Notes: generated from the letters alone by a model not told the origin. Positions 1 through 6,728 are shown, counted from the stretch's first letter. The stretch: DNA of 7,395 nucleotides from Rhodobacteraceae bacterium UBA6273 (GCA_002440625.1 DJUV01000072.1:1-7395); one strand, 5' to 3'. A program made the numbers and translations.

Positions 1-979
1 TCCAGAGCGCGTTCAGGCCGCGTGCGAGGCCGATCGGGGTGGATTCGCCGATGTTGGCGGCGAAGATCTCGCCGTAGTTGCCATTCGCGGCAATCGCGCG
101 CTTGGCCCAGTCCTTGTCGAGACCCATCATCGCGCCGAGGTCGCCCTCAAGTCCGAGGAGCCGCTTGACTTCCGGGTTCTGGGTCGAGTTGGCCACTTCC
201 TCGATATTGGCCTTGGTGATGCCCATTTCTTCGGCGGCCACCAACGAGTAGAAGGTCCAGCGCACGATGTCGCCCCAGTTGTTGTCGCCATGGCGGACGA
301 CCGGGCCGAGCGGTTCTTTCGAGATGATCTCGGGCAGGATGATGTGGTTTTCAGCATCCGGCAGCGTGGCGCGGGTCGAAGCGAGGCCCGAAGCGTCGGT
401 GGTGAAGGCATCGCAGGCGCCGGCCATGTACTGGCGCTGCGCTTCGGCATCGTCAGCCACGGTGACCGGCGTGTAGGAGATGTTGTTCTCCTTGAAGAAG
501 TCGGCAAGGTTAAGTTCCGTCGTGGTGCCGGTCTGGATGCAGACGGTGGCGCCATCGAGTTCCTTGGCCGAAGCAACGCCGAGGTCCTTCTTCACCATGA
601 AGCCCTGGCCGTCGTAGTAGTTCACCGCGACGAAATCGAGCTTCAGGTCGTTGTCGCGCGAGAAAGTCCAGGTCGAGTTACGGACCAGAAGATCAACCTC
701 GCCCGAGGCGAGCGCAGTGAAGCGGGTTTCGCCCGTGGTTGGGACGAACTTCACCTTGTTGGCGTCGCCGAGGACTGCCGCCGCGACGGCGCGGCAGAGC
801 GAAACGTCGAAACCCGTCCAGTTACCGCTTGCATCCGGCGCGCCGAAGCCGGTGAGGCCGGTGTTGGAGCCGCAGATCAGCTCTCCCCTTGCCTTGACAT
901 CGTCGAGCGTGCCCGCCGACGCGTAGCCCGCCAGAAGGGCCGCGCCAGCAAGCGTCCCGAGGAATACCGATTTTTTCAT
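1..979 (-). CDS. bztA: General L-amino-acid ABC transporter, periplasmic binding protein (3' end beyond window)
   Basis: Family role: the periplasmic binding protein of a Bzt/Aap-type importer, capturing amino acids such as glutamate, glutamine, aspartate and asparagine for a membrane permease/ATPase. The visible 326 residues begin MKKSVFLGTLAGAALLAG and show a classic Sec signal peptide with a probable cut after ASA at residue 22. The mature protein starts GTLDDVKARGELICGSN and continues with GFDVSLCRAVAAA and TGETRFTALASGEVDLLVRN, all typical of the AapJ/BztA branch of the family-3 solute-binding fold. Cysteines at about 36 and 62 are suited to a disulfide. The last visible residues, GLARGLNALW, lie close to the usual C-terminus, so only about a dozen residues are missing. 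The start is set by a good ribosome-binding site, AGGAAGAGG, a few bases upstream. The permease and ATPase genes would be expected beyond the left edge. The symbol aapJ is equally valid, and the exact substrates cannot be read from sequence. Confidence 0.95.
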   Translation of the reverse strand, partial: MKKSVFLGTLAGAALLAGYASAGTLDDVKARGELICGSNTGLTGFGAPDASGNWTGFDVSLCRAVAAAVLGDANKVKFVPTTGETRFTALASGEVDLLVRNSTWTFSRDNDLKLDFVAVNYYDGQGFMVKKDLGVASAKELDGATVCIQTGTTTELNLADFFKENNISYTPVTVADDAEAQRQYMAGACDAFTTDASGLASTRATLPDAENHIILPEIISKEPLGPVVRHGDNNWGDIVRWTFYSLVAAEEMGITKANIEEVANSTQNPEVKRLLGLEGDLGAMMGLDKDWAKRAIAANGNYGEIFAANIGESTPIGLARGLNALW

Positions 980-999
980 ACTTACCTCTTCCTGAGTTT

Positions 1000-1018
1000 C
1001 CGCCCGCGTTCGGGGCGG
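1000..1018 (-). other. Possible hairpin in the bztA leader
   Basis: CCGCCC at 1000-1005 pairs with GGGCGG at 1013-1018 around a 7-base loop. It would form in the bztA mRNA just upstream of the ribosome-binding site. No T-run follows on the minus strand, so it is not a terminator for atp12. It may affect leader stability or translation, or be a chance product of high GC. Confidence 0.3.
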
Positions 1019-1045
1019 GTGAGCGGCCAGGTTGTCCTGGCGCGA

Positions 1046-1075
1046 ATGTTAGGGGTCACCCCCAGTGACGGTCAG
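1046..1075 (-). promoter_or_regulatory. Candidate bztA promoter
   Basis: On the minus strand CTGACC (1070-1075, 4 of 6 to TTGACA) and TAACAT (1046-1051, 4 of 6 to TATAAT) are 18 bases apart, about 65 bases before the bztA start. The spacer holds a small dyad, GTCAC-N5-GTGAC (1055-1069). A second -35-like TTGACG lies at 1097-1102, without a convincing -10. The 203-base gap between atp12 and bztA must carry the bztA control region, but the exact promoter is uncertain. Confidence 0.3.
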
Positions 1076-1182
1076 TTAGGACCCTCAAGTGCGGGACGTC
1101 AAGTGACCTTGCGGTTGAACCCCGGTGAATGTGCGGCAAATCAGTGCAGGGCAGCGCGATCGTCCGCAGACCCGACGCAACG

Positions 1183-1902
1183 TCAACACGCGCCGTCTTG
1201 CAGAAGCTGCCAGAATCCGTGCGCGTGGAGGAAGTCCCGGCGTTTGGCTTCTGCTGCCTCGACCGCTTCCTCATCCGCGCCCCAAAGCTCGGTCTGCCAG
1301 TCTTCGTCAATGCGCGATGCCCGCCAAAGAGCTTGCGGATCGCTCTCCGCCTCGGTCGCGGCAAGCCCGATGAGCAGCGAACCGGAAATCGAGACGAGGT
1401 CGTGGAGCGCCGTCAGTTCGAAAGGCGTGGTTCCGTGGACCTCTGCGGCAAGCGTCCGCATCGCTTCCTCGGGCTGATCGACCGGGGCGATGCCGGCGGT
1501 CGTGCGCAGCACGGCCCCGTGTTTCTGCCGCGCCCAGTTAAGGATCGGGTCCCAGGCCTCGGCCTGGCGCCGCGCAAGCTCGCCCGCCTCATCGGTGCGG
1601 TAGCAGACAAGGTCGGACCCGCCATAGGCCGCGATCAGTTCCGCCACCTCGTCGAACTGCGTGGCGACCTTGTCGACTGCCGAATTGGCCGACCGGGTGA
1701 AGGGCATGCGGCGCGGGTCGACTGTGCCCTCGACGGCGCGCCATTCTTCAGCGACCGCCTCGGCCAACGCGCGGGTCGGCAGGATCAGCGGCCGCTTTCC
1801 CGGCGTCCTTAGCGGGCGGGCGTCGAGCCTGACGGCAAATCCGCCGTTATCCTTCTCGACCGTCACGTCCTTCCAGAACCGCCGCGCCGCCCAACCGGTC
1901 AT
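1183..1902 (-). CDS. ATP12-family F1-ATPase assembly chaperone
   Basis: This 239-residue protein matches the ATP12 family. In mitochondria these chaperones hold the F1 alpha subunit before assembly of ATP synthase, and alphaproteobacteria carry the bacterial homologue. Recognisable family stretches are the N-terminal RRFWKDVTVE, VRLDARPLRTPGKRPLILPT (about 24-43) followed by ALAEAVAEEW, the central GSDLVCYRTDEAGELARRQ with WDPILNWA, then VSISGSLLIGLA, and near the C-terminus SRIDEDWQTELWG. Length is usual for the family. The start ATG overlaps the stop of the upstream phosphatase gene by four bases (ATGA), which fixes the start and implies translational coupling. It is the last gene of the crcB-rluC-HAD-atp12 operon, and no clear intrinsic terminator follows it. 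Cytoplasmic and soluble; no signal peptide. The bacterial role is inferred from the mitochondrial protein. Confidence 0.9.
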   Translation of the reverse strand: MTGWAARRFWKDVTVEKDNGGFAVRLDARPLRTPGKRPLILPTRALAEAVAEEWRAVEGTVDPRRMPFTRSANSAVDKVATQFDEVAELIAAYGGSDLVCYRTDEAGELARRQAEAWDPILNWARQKHGAVLRTTAGIAPVDQPEEAMRTLAAEVHGTTPFELTALHDLVSISGSLLIGLAATEAESDPQALWRASRIDEDWQTELWGADEEAVEAAEAKRRDFLHAHGFWQLLQDGAC

Positions 1903-2570
1903 GCCTGCCCCCAGATATGTTCAAGCGCCGCCGGAATCTCAGCCGCGCGGGTCACGATCCGGCCCGCACCGGCGCGTTCGAGCGCCGCCACCGGATGGTA
2001 GCCCCAACTCACGCCGATGGTGGCGATTCCCGCCGCCCGGCCCATTTCCACATCGAAGGTGGTGTCACCGATCATCACCGCGCGTTCCGGTGCAATGCCG
2101 GTTTCGGTCATCGCGGCCAGCAGCATCGAGGGATGCGGCTTCGAGGGGTGGTCGTCGGCGACCTGCTGGGTGGCGAACGCCGCTTCCAGCCCATGCCCTT
2201 GCAGGAGGAGCCGCAGCCCTTTGCGCGACTTGCCCGTGGCGATGCCAAGGACAACGTCGGGCGCCGCCGAAAGCCCGGCAATCAGCGCGCCCACGCCGTC
2301 ATAGAGCGGCGCGAGCTTGCGCGAACGCTCGGTCATGAAGGTGGCCTTGTAGGCCTCGACCAGCCGCGCCTGCACCTCGACCGGATGCTCCGGCGCCAGC
2401 CGCGCCATCGCCACCGGCAGGGAAAGCCCGACGATGGCCAGAACGGCGCCCCGATCCGGGCAGGGCAGAGCCTCGGCGGCAAAGGCGCCCGCCATCGCGG
2501 CGACGATCAGGTCCTGACTGTCGCAAAGCGTGCCGTCCACGTCGAAGATCACGAGCCTTTGGCGGCTCAT
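1899..2570 (-). CDS. HAD-superfamily hydrolase, phosphoglycolate-phosphatase-like
   Basis: A 223-residue soluble HAD phosphatase of the Gph/PGP type. All four HAD motifs are visible: motif I DVDGT at about 10-14, with the nucleophile and acid/base aspartates and Mg2+ binding; motif II IATGKS near 110; motif III lysine in SKPHP near 144; motif IV GDTTFDVEMG near 168. The segment between motifs I and II is long enough for an alpha-helical cap domain, as in phosphoglycolate phosphatase and beta-phosphoglucomutase relatives. Phosphoglycolate is the most likely substrate by similarity, but HAD specificity cannot be assigned from motifs alone. The gene overlaps rluC upstream and atp12 downstream by four bases each (ATGA). 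GAGG about 8 bases before the ATG, inside the rluC end, would serve as ribosome-binding site. Confidence 0.9.
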   Translation of the reverse strand: MSRQRLVIFDVDGTLCDSQDLIVAAMAGAFAAEALPCPDRGAVLAIVGLSLPVAMARLAPEHPVEVQARLVEAYKATFMTERSRKLAPLYDGVGALIAGLSAAPDVVLGIATGKSRKGLRLLLQGHGLEAAFATQQVADDHPSKPHPSMLLAAMTETGIAPERAVMIGDTTFDVEMGRAAGIATIGVSWGYHPVAALERAGAGRIVTRAAEIPAALEHIWGQA

Positions 2571-3619
2571 GCTTCGGCCTCGTCGAAGGGGTCGGCAGGG
2601 GCATCGCCTTCAGACCAGCCGACGGTCGCCCAGGTGCGCTTCATATGGTCCGGCAGGGGTGCGGTCAGGGTGATGCGCTTGCCGGTGATCGGGTGGTCGA
2701 AGGAAATCGACCGGGCATGGAGGTGCAGTTTGCGGCTGATCTCGCCACCCAGTTGCGCACCCCAGCCATCACCGAGATTCTCCTGCCCCGATCCGCCATA
2801 CTTGCCGTCGCCAGCGATGGGATGGCCGATCTCGGCCATATGGGCGCGAAGCTGATGCGTCCGGCCAGTCACCGGGACCAGTGCCACCCAGGCGGCGCGG
2901 GTGCCAAGCCCGTCGATGACGGCATAATCGGTGGTCGCACGCTTGGCGCCTTCGGTCTCGCCGATCTTCGCCGGGTGGATGGCGATCATCTTTTCGCCCT
3001 CGCCGCCCCTTCCGTGCCCCGGCGCCTTCACAAGGCCGAAGCGGATCGTGCCCATCTTCGGATTGGGCATCCCGGCAACCGCCGCCCAGTAGATCTTGCG
3101 CGTCGTCCGCGCCCGGAACGCCTCGGACAAGGCCCGCGCAATGCGATCGGTGCGGGCAAGGAGGAGGACGCCCGATGTGTCCTTGTCGAGCCGGTGGACA
3201 AGCTTCGGCCGGTCCTTGAAGCCGAACATCAGGGCACCCGTCAGGCCATCGACGTGGCGGTTGCCCTGCCCCGACCCGCCCTGGCTCGGCAAGCCCGGCG
3301 GCTTGTTCAGTGCGATGATGTGTTCGTCCTTCCAGAGGACAGCGGCCTGTATCATCTCGGCATCCGTGCCGGGGATTGTGGCCGCGTCTCGCCTCGGTGG
3401 GCCGCCTTCGGTCTTCGGTAAGGGCGGCACCCGCACCTCGGCCCCCGGCAGCACGTGGGTCGATGCCTTGACCCGCCCGCCATCGACCCGGATCTGGCCG
3501 GTGCGGCAGAGCTTCTCGATGGCACCTTGCGTGATCTCGGGGAAGCGCTTCTTCAGGAAACGGTCGAGCCGGCTTTCGCCTTCGCTCTCGCCCACGGTCA
3601 GGATACGGACGCCGCTCAT
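2567..3619 (-). CDS. rluC: RluA-family 23S rRNA pseudouridine synthase, RluC-type
   Basis: A 350-residue enzyme that converts uridines in RNA to pseudouridine, most likely in 23S rRNA. An N-terminal S4 RNA-binding domain is seen at about 15-65 (SRLDRFLKKRFP, then CRTGQIRVDGGRVKAS). The catalytic domain carries the family signature HRLDKDTSG at 142-150, in which D146 is the nucleophilic aspartate. Later come VPVTGRTHQLRAHMAEIGHPI and AGDGKYGG, which shape the active site in RluA-type enzymes. S4 plus this signature points to RluC or RluD. RluC is preferred by the gene neighbourhood and is not proven, so the target uridines are not certain. The start overlaps the crcB stop by four bases (ATGA) and has no strong ribosome-binding site of its own, which fits coupled translation. 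The residues DKDTSG are intact, so the enzyme should be active. Confidence 0.92.
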   Translation of the reverse strand: MSGVRILTVGESEGESRLDRFLKKRFPEITQGAIEKLCRTGQIRVDGGRVKASTHVLPGAEVRVPPLPKTEGGPPRRDAATIPGTDAEMIQAAVLWKDEHIIALNKPPGLPSQGGSGQGNRHVDGLTGALMFGFKDRPKLVHRLDKDTSGVLLLARTDRIARALSEAFRARTTRKIYWAAVAGMPNPKMGTIRFGLVKAPGHGRGGEGEKMIAIHPAKIGETEGAKRATTDYAVIDGLGTRAAWVALVPVTGRTHQLRAHMAEIGHPIAGDGKYGGSGQENLGDGWGAQLGGEISRKLHLHARSISFDHPITGKRITLTAPLPDHMKRTWATVGWSEGDAPADPFDEAEA

Positions 3620-3996
3620 GCGATCACCATGCGCATCAGGTGAACCCCGGCGACAAGGCCGAGAAGCGAGACCGCAACCGACAGCCCGATGTAAAGTGCT
3701 GCAAGGTCATGCCGCCCCACCTCCATCAGCCGCCATGCTTCGAGCGAGAAGGAGGAAAAGGTGGTGAAGCCGCCAAGGATGCCGGTGGCGAGGAAGGCAT
3801 TCCAATGCGCCAGCCCCTTGGCCCCGAGTAGAACCACGAGGATGCCCATCAGGAACGAACCCACGATGTTGACGGTGATGACACCCAACGGAAAGGCCTG
3901 CGCACCAAAGCCGCGCAGGATCGCCACGCCCGCAAGATAGCGGGCCGAAGCGCCGATTGCGCCGCCAAGGGCGACCTGGAGAAGCGTCTGGATCAT
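3616..3996 (-). CDS. crcB: Fluoride channel CrcB/Fluc
   Basis: A 126-residue inner-membrane protein of the CrcB/Fluc family, which as a dual-topology dimer lets fluoride leave the cell. Four hydrophobic segments are visible at roughly 4-26, 36-58, 65-84 and 97-121. Family hallmarks are GGAIGASARY at 11-20, TVNIVGSFLMG with the conserved Asn at 43, and GGFTTFSSF at 75-83, whose phenylalanines (80, 83) match the fluoride-coordinating pair of Fluc channels. Length is normal for the family and a single copy is present, as in homodimeric CrcB. The ATG has a good ribosome-binding site, GAGGAAAG, about five bases upstream. It follows rarA after only 31 bases and overlaps rluC by four. There is no room between the genes for a fluoride riboswitch. 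Confidence 0.95.
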   Translation of the reverse strand: MIQTLLQVALGGAIGASARYLAGVAILRGFGAQAFPLGVITVNIVGSFLMGILVVLLGAKGLAHWNAFLATGILGGFTTFSSFSLEAWRLMEVGRHDLAALYIGLSVAVSLLGLVAGVHLMRMVIA

Positions 3997-4027
3997 GGCG
4001 CTTTCCTCGTCCCAGCGCCGAGCAATG

Positions 4028-5338
4028 TCAACTGCCGCGCTTGTCGCGCAGCTTGGCGAACCACTCGATCCGCTTTTTCAGCTCACGCTCGAAACCACGC
4101 TCGACCGGCTGGTAGAGGATCGGGCGCTTCACGCCGTCGGGAAAGTAGTTCTGGCCCGAAAACCCGTCCTCGGCGTCATGGTCATAGGCATAGCCGGCGC
4201 CATAGCCCTGTTCCTTCATCATCTTCGTCGGCGCATTCAGGATATGCTTCGGCGGCGGCTCAGACCCTGTGCGCCGAGCAAGGTCGCGCGCCGCCTTGTA
4301 GGCGACGTAGCCGGCGTTCGATTTCGGCGCGAGGGCGATGTAGGCCACTGCTTGTGCCAGCGCCAGCTCGCCCTCCGGGCTGCCAAGCCGTTCGAAAGTC
4401 TCCCATGCATGAAGGCAGATCGTCTGCGCTTGCGGATCGGCGAGCCCGATATCCTCGACCGCCATGCGGATGATGCGGCGGGCGAGGTAGCGCGGGTCCT
4501 CGCCGCCTTCGAGCATCCGCGCGAACCAGTAGAGCGCCGCATCCGGGTCCGAGCCTCGCACCGATTTATGGAGCGCCGAGATAAGGTTGTAATGCTCATC
4601 CCCCGACTTGTCGTATTTCGCCGCCCGTCGCATCAGCCGGCGGCCGAGTGTTTCGGTGTCGATGGCTTCCTTCAGCTTCCAGGCCGCCACCTGCTCAATC
4701 AGGTTCAAAAGCGCCCGGCCGTCGCCATCGGCCATTTCCAGAAGCGCCTCGCGCGCCGGCCCTTTCAGCGGCAGGGCCGCGCCCAGCTCCTTCTCCGCCC
4801 GCTGCGCCAGCCGTTCCAGATCGGCAAGACTCAGACGTTCGAGGACGATCACCTGCGCCCGGCTGAGAAGTGCCGCGTTCAGCTCGAACGAGGGGTTTTC
4901 GGTGGTGGCCCCGACCAGAAGGATCGTGCCGTCCTCCATATGCGGCAGGAACCCGTCCTGCTGCGCCTTGTTGAAGCGGTGAATCTCGTCGACGAATAGG
5001 AGCGTCCCCCTGCCCTGCTTCCGGCGCAGCTTCGCCGCATCGAAGACCTTCCGAAGTTCCGGCACCCCGGTAAAGATGGCACTGACCTGAATGAAGGCAA
5101 GGTCGGTCGCATCGGCCAGCAGCCGGGCGATGGTGGTCTTGCCGACACCCGGCGGCCCCCAGAGGATCAGCGACGACAGGCTGCCCGAGGACAGCATCGC
5201 GCCAAGCGGCCCTTCGGGCGACAGCACCCGGTCCTGCCCGATCACCTCGGAAAGCGCAGCAGGTCGCAGCCGGTCGGCCAACGGGCGCGGCGCCGAAGCC
5301 TGGGTTTCACCGGAAGGGGGATCGAAGAGGTCGGCCAT
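4028..5338 (-). CDS. rarA: Replication-associated recombination protein A, AAA+ ATPase (RarA/MgsA)
   Basis: A 436-residue cytoplasmic ATPase of the RarA/MgsA/WRNIP1 family, which acts at stalled replication forks. It is related to clamp loaders and forms tetramers in E. coli. The N-terminus MADLFDP is followed by [17 protein letters not shown], the usual family opening. Walker A GPPGVGKT is at 61-68, Walker [11 protein letters not shown] at about 113-122, sensor 1 GATTENPSF at 143-151, and an SR arginine-finger pair near 159-160. The C-terminal part contains the family stretches [28 protein letters not shown], and the end motif [20 protein letters not shown]. Length is standard. The start has only a weak ribosome-binding site but is supported by the conserved N-terminus. 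A 91-base gap separates it from luxI upstream without an evident terminator, so partial read-through from luxI is possible. Confidence 0.96.
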   Translation of the reverse strand: MADLFDPPSGETQASAPRPLADRLRPAALSEVIGQDRVLSPEGPLGAMLSSGSLSSLILWGPPGVGKTTIARLLADATDLAFIQVSAIFTGVPELRKVFDAAKLRRKQGRGTLLFVDEIHRFNKAQQDGFLPHMEDGTILLVGATTENPSFELNAALLSRAQVIVLERLSLADLERLAQRAEKELGAALPLKGPAREALLEMADGDGRALLNLIEQVAAWKLKEAIDTETLGRRLMRRAAKYDKSGDEHYNLISALHKSVRGSDPDAALYWFARMLEGGEDPRYLARRIIRMAVEDIGLADPQAQTICLHAWETFERLGSPEGELALAQAVAYIALAPKSNAGYVAYKAARDLARRTGSEPPPKHILNAPTKMMKEQGYGAGYAYDHDAEDGFSGQNYFPDGVKRPILYQPVERGFERELKKRIEWFAKLRDKRGS

Positions 5339-5361
5339 CGCGCCGGAGACTAACGCCGCGC

Positions 5362-5391
5362 CGGCGCCGACAAAAGTGTAGAATGGCGCCG
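5362..5391 (-). repeat. Inverted repeat between luxI and rarA
   Basis: CGGCGCC at 5362-5368 and GGCGCCG at 5385-5391 are a perfect 7-base inverted repeat around a 16-base, AT-richer centre. It lies in the rarA leader. No T-run follows, so it is not an intrinsic terminator. It could be a regulatory site, but GC-rich chance pairing is a fair alternative. Confidence 0.25.
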
Positions 5392-5429
5392 CATGTCACC
5401 ACCCCGCGCCCAGCCCAATCGTCCGTCGG

Positions 5430-6020
5430 TCAGTGCAGCTTCGTGGCCAGGTCGATCCGGACGCACTGGTAATCGCCATCGTCGATATACATCACTGGTC
5501 CGACCCCTGTGGCGGTCAGGCCGCAGCGCCCGTACCAGCGCGGCCAGTTCGCCGGCGTGATCGCGATAAGTTGGGTTGCGCCAAGCTCGCGCGCCGATTT
5601 GACCATGGCTTCGACCATGTAGCCATGCACCCGGCGGCGGATCGTCTGCGGCACCGAATGCAGGACGAAGACGCGGGTGCATTCCCAGACGTTGGGATCG
5701 ACCGGCGCTTCCTCATGCAAAAGGTCGGCTGGAAGCGAGGCGAGGAGCCCGCGCTGCGCATCCCGGATCATGTAGCTGTAGATGCCGCACTTCGCCGTTG
5801 TCGGCGTCAGCCGGATGCCTGCGTGGACCTGTCCGAATTCATCATGAATGGCGATCCAGCGGCTGGCCGGCGTGTCGTACTGGTCGTACTCCATGTCCAG
5901 TGCTTCGGGCAGGTTCCACCGCTTCTCGACAATGAAGGACTGCTTCCGAGCCCTGAAAAGGTTCGCGAACAACTCCCCGTGGTTGTGGAGGTTCTCGAAG
6001 GACAGAACGGTGGTTTGCAT
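5430..6020 (-). CDS. luxI: Acyl-homoserine-lactone synthase, LuxI family
   Basis: A 196-residue autoinducer synthase that joins an acyl chain from acyl-ACP to S-adenosylmethionine to give an acyl-homoserine lactone. The LuxI signature is intact: R25, F29 and W35 in RKQSFIVEKRW, then E44, D46 and D49 in MEYDQYD, R70 in AGIRLTPT, and E113 and R116 in WECTRVFV. These cover the family's invariant residues for SAM binding and catalysis. Length is normal. The protein is cytoplasmic with no signal peptide. The ATG has a strong ribosome-binding site, AGGAG, 7 bases upstream. The gene lies 62 bases after luxR on the same strand, and the gap carries a TTGC-N4-GCAA dyad. The closest characterised system may be GtaI of Rhodobacter capsulatus (long-chain signals), but acyl-chain length cannot be read from this sequence. 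Confidence 0.95.
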   Translation of the reverse strand: MQTTVLSFENLHNHGELFANLFRARKQSFIVEKRWNLPEALDMEYDQYDTPASRWIAIHDEFGQVHAGIRLTPTTAKCGIYSYMIRDAQRGLLASLPADLLHEEAPVDPNVWECTRVFVLHSVPQTIRRRVHGYMVEAMVKSARELGATQLIAITPANWPRWYGRCGLTATGVGPVMYIDDGDYQCVRIDLATKLH

Positions 6021-6057
6021 GTTCGGACTCCTGCTAGGCTAAACGCATCAGCCCTTT

Positions 6058-6069
6058 TTGCGAAAGCAA
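6058..6069. promoter_or_regulatory. Candidate operator (dyad TTGC-N4-GCAA) upstream of luxI
   Basis: The site reads TTGCGAAAGCAA on the plus strand, with perfect 4-base arms, centred about 43 bases before the luxI start in the luxR-luxI gap. The same arms and spacing recur only upstream of luxR (6709-6722) in this window. It is a candidate lux-box-like site for the LuxR protein. Alternatively it acts as an RNA hairpin; read on the plus strand it would have a stable GAAA loop, but luxI is transcribed from the other strand. Confidence 0.5.
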
Positions 6070-6082
6070 GGACAGCATCGGT

Positions 6083-6694
6083 TCACATCAGCCTGTAGTC
6101 TTTGGCGCGCTGGATCGCCTCTGCCGTCGTCCGGGCGAGCAGTCTTTGCCGCGCCGACGTCAGACGCGCCTTGAGCGCACTTTCAGATATGTTCAATTTG
6201 GCCGCTGCTGCCGCATGCCGGTCTCCCGCCGCAATACAACGCAAGGCTTCGATCTGGGCTTTGGTCAGGCTTTCCGGCGGCTCCGTGATATCGTGCAGCC
6301 GTCGAACGAGTTGCGAGATCTTGTCGATTTCGGCATCGGCAAAATCGCGGTCGGACCGCGCGAAACTGGAAATAGTCCGGGACCGAATCGGGCCGCAGGA
6401 AACGGTAAGGCCGTAAACCAGTCCGAAGCTCCTAGCATCTTCGAACACCCCGAACGGATCGGGGATGCCGAAATCCGCCCACCGGCTTGCACCTTCCTTC
6501 GAGAAACCCCAGGCAATTGTAGGATCGCGGAGCGCATAAGCCTGCTCGGTATAGTGATCCAGCCATTCCTGATTGTAGTTCGAGAACTGCATGAGCGGTG
6601 ACGCGTATCTGATGTGCAGGCCTATGAAATATCCCGCTGGAGACAGCAGCGAGAGCGAATGCAGGAACGGATCGAGAGTTGGCATCGAAGACAT
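6083..6694 (-). CDS. luxR: LuxR-family acyl-homoserine-lactone-responsive regulator
   Basis: A 203-residue quorum-sensing transcription factor. Its N-terminal autoinducer-binding domain keeps the pocket residues of the family with TraR-like spacing: W44, Y48, D57-P58 and W72 match TraR W57, Y61, D70-P71 and W85. A LuxR-type helix-turn-helix begins at LTKAQIEAL (143-151), and L151 and G157 match the conserved L182 and G188. Oddities: the nearly invariant Glu at the TraR-178 position is Gln147, the recognition helix reads ISESALKARL, and the protein is about 30 residues shorter than TraR. About 13 of those are missing before the first Trp and 18 between the domains. Start: Met1 has AAAAGGA only one base away, which is too close, whereas Met4 (6685) has it 10 bases away and may be the true start. 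luxI follows on the same strand. GC is lower than in neighbouring genes. Confidence 0.93.
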   Translation of the reverse strand: MSSMPTLDPFLHSLSLLSPAGYFIGLHIRYASPLMQFSNYNQEWLDHYTEQAYALRDPTIAWGFSKEGASRWADFGIPDPFGVFEDARSFGLVYGLTVSCGPIRSRTISSFARSDRDFADAEIDKISQLVRRLHDITEPPESLTKAQIEALRCIAAGDRHAAAAAKLNISESALKARLTSARQRLLARTTAEAIQRAKDYRLM

Positions 6695-6699
6695 GTCCT

Positions 6700-6728
6700 T
6701 TTAGACAAGTTGCCTTAGCAACCGTCAA
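6700..6728 (-). promoter_or_regulatory. Predicted luxR promoter
   Basis: On the minus strand TTGACG (6723-6728, 5 of 6 to consensus) and TCTAAA (6700-6705, 4 of 6) are exactly 17 bases apart. The expected transcription start falls at about the first luxR ATG, so this promoter would give a leaderless or almost leaderless message. A 14-base dyad fills most of the spacer, which suggests that a bound protein would block or reshape the promoter. Confidence 0.5.
6709..6722. promoter_or_regulatory. Candidate operator (dyad GTTGC-N4-GCAAC) in the luxR promoter
   Basis: GTTGCCTTAGCAAC is a perfect inverted repeat with 5-base arms. Its inner arms TTGC and GCAA and its 4-base gap are identical to the site before luxI. 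It lies wholly within the -35/-10 spacer of the predicted luxR promoter, directly beside the -35, and also in the control region of the divergent small gene. The likeliest binder is LuxR itself, by inference from its position. Confidence 0.55.

Noticed and set aside
78..93. TTGC-N8-GCAA inverted repeat resembling the lux dyads
   Set aside because: The spacing is 8 rather than 4 and it lies in the bztA coding region, so it is not counted as a third operator.
290..1477. Long plus-strand open frame (395 codons) opposite bztA and atp12
   Set aside because: It is antisense to bztA, whose protein matches a known family along its length, and it runs across the bztA promoter gap into atp12. The translation is Arg-rich and low in family-like patterns, typical of an opposite-strand shadow in GC-rich DNA.
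3997..4027. Fluoride riboswitch ahead of crcB
   Set aside because: Only 31 bases separate rarA and crcB, too short for the aptamer, and they contain no recognisable pseudoknot elements.
5339..5429. Terminator between luxI and rarA
   Set aside because: The only inverted repeat (5362-5391) has a 16-base loop and no following T-run on the minus strand.
5433..6098. Plus-strand open frame of 221 codons opposite luxI
   Set aside because: luxI on the other strand has all invariant family residues; the plus frame has no ribosome-binding site of note and no recognisable domain.
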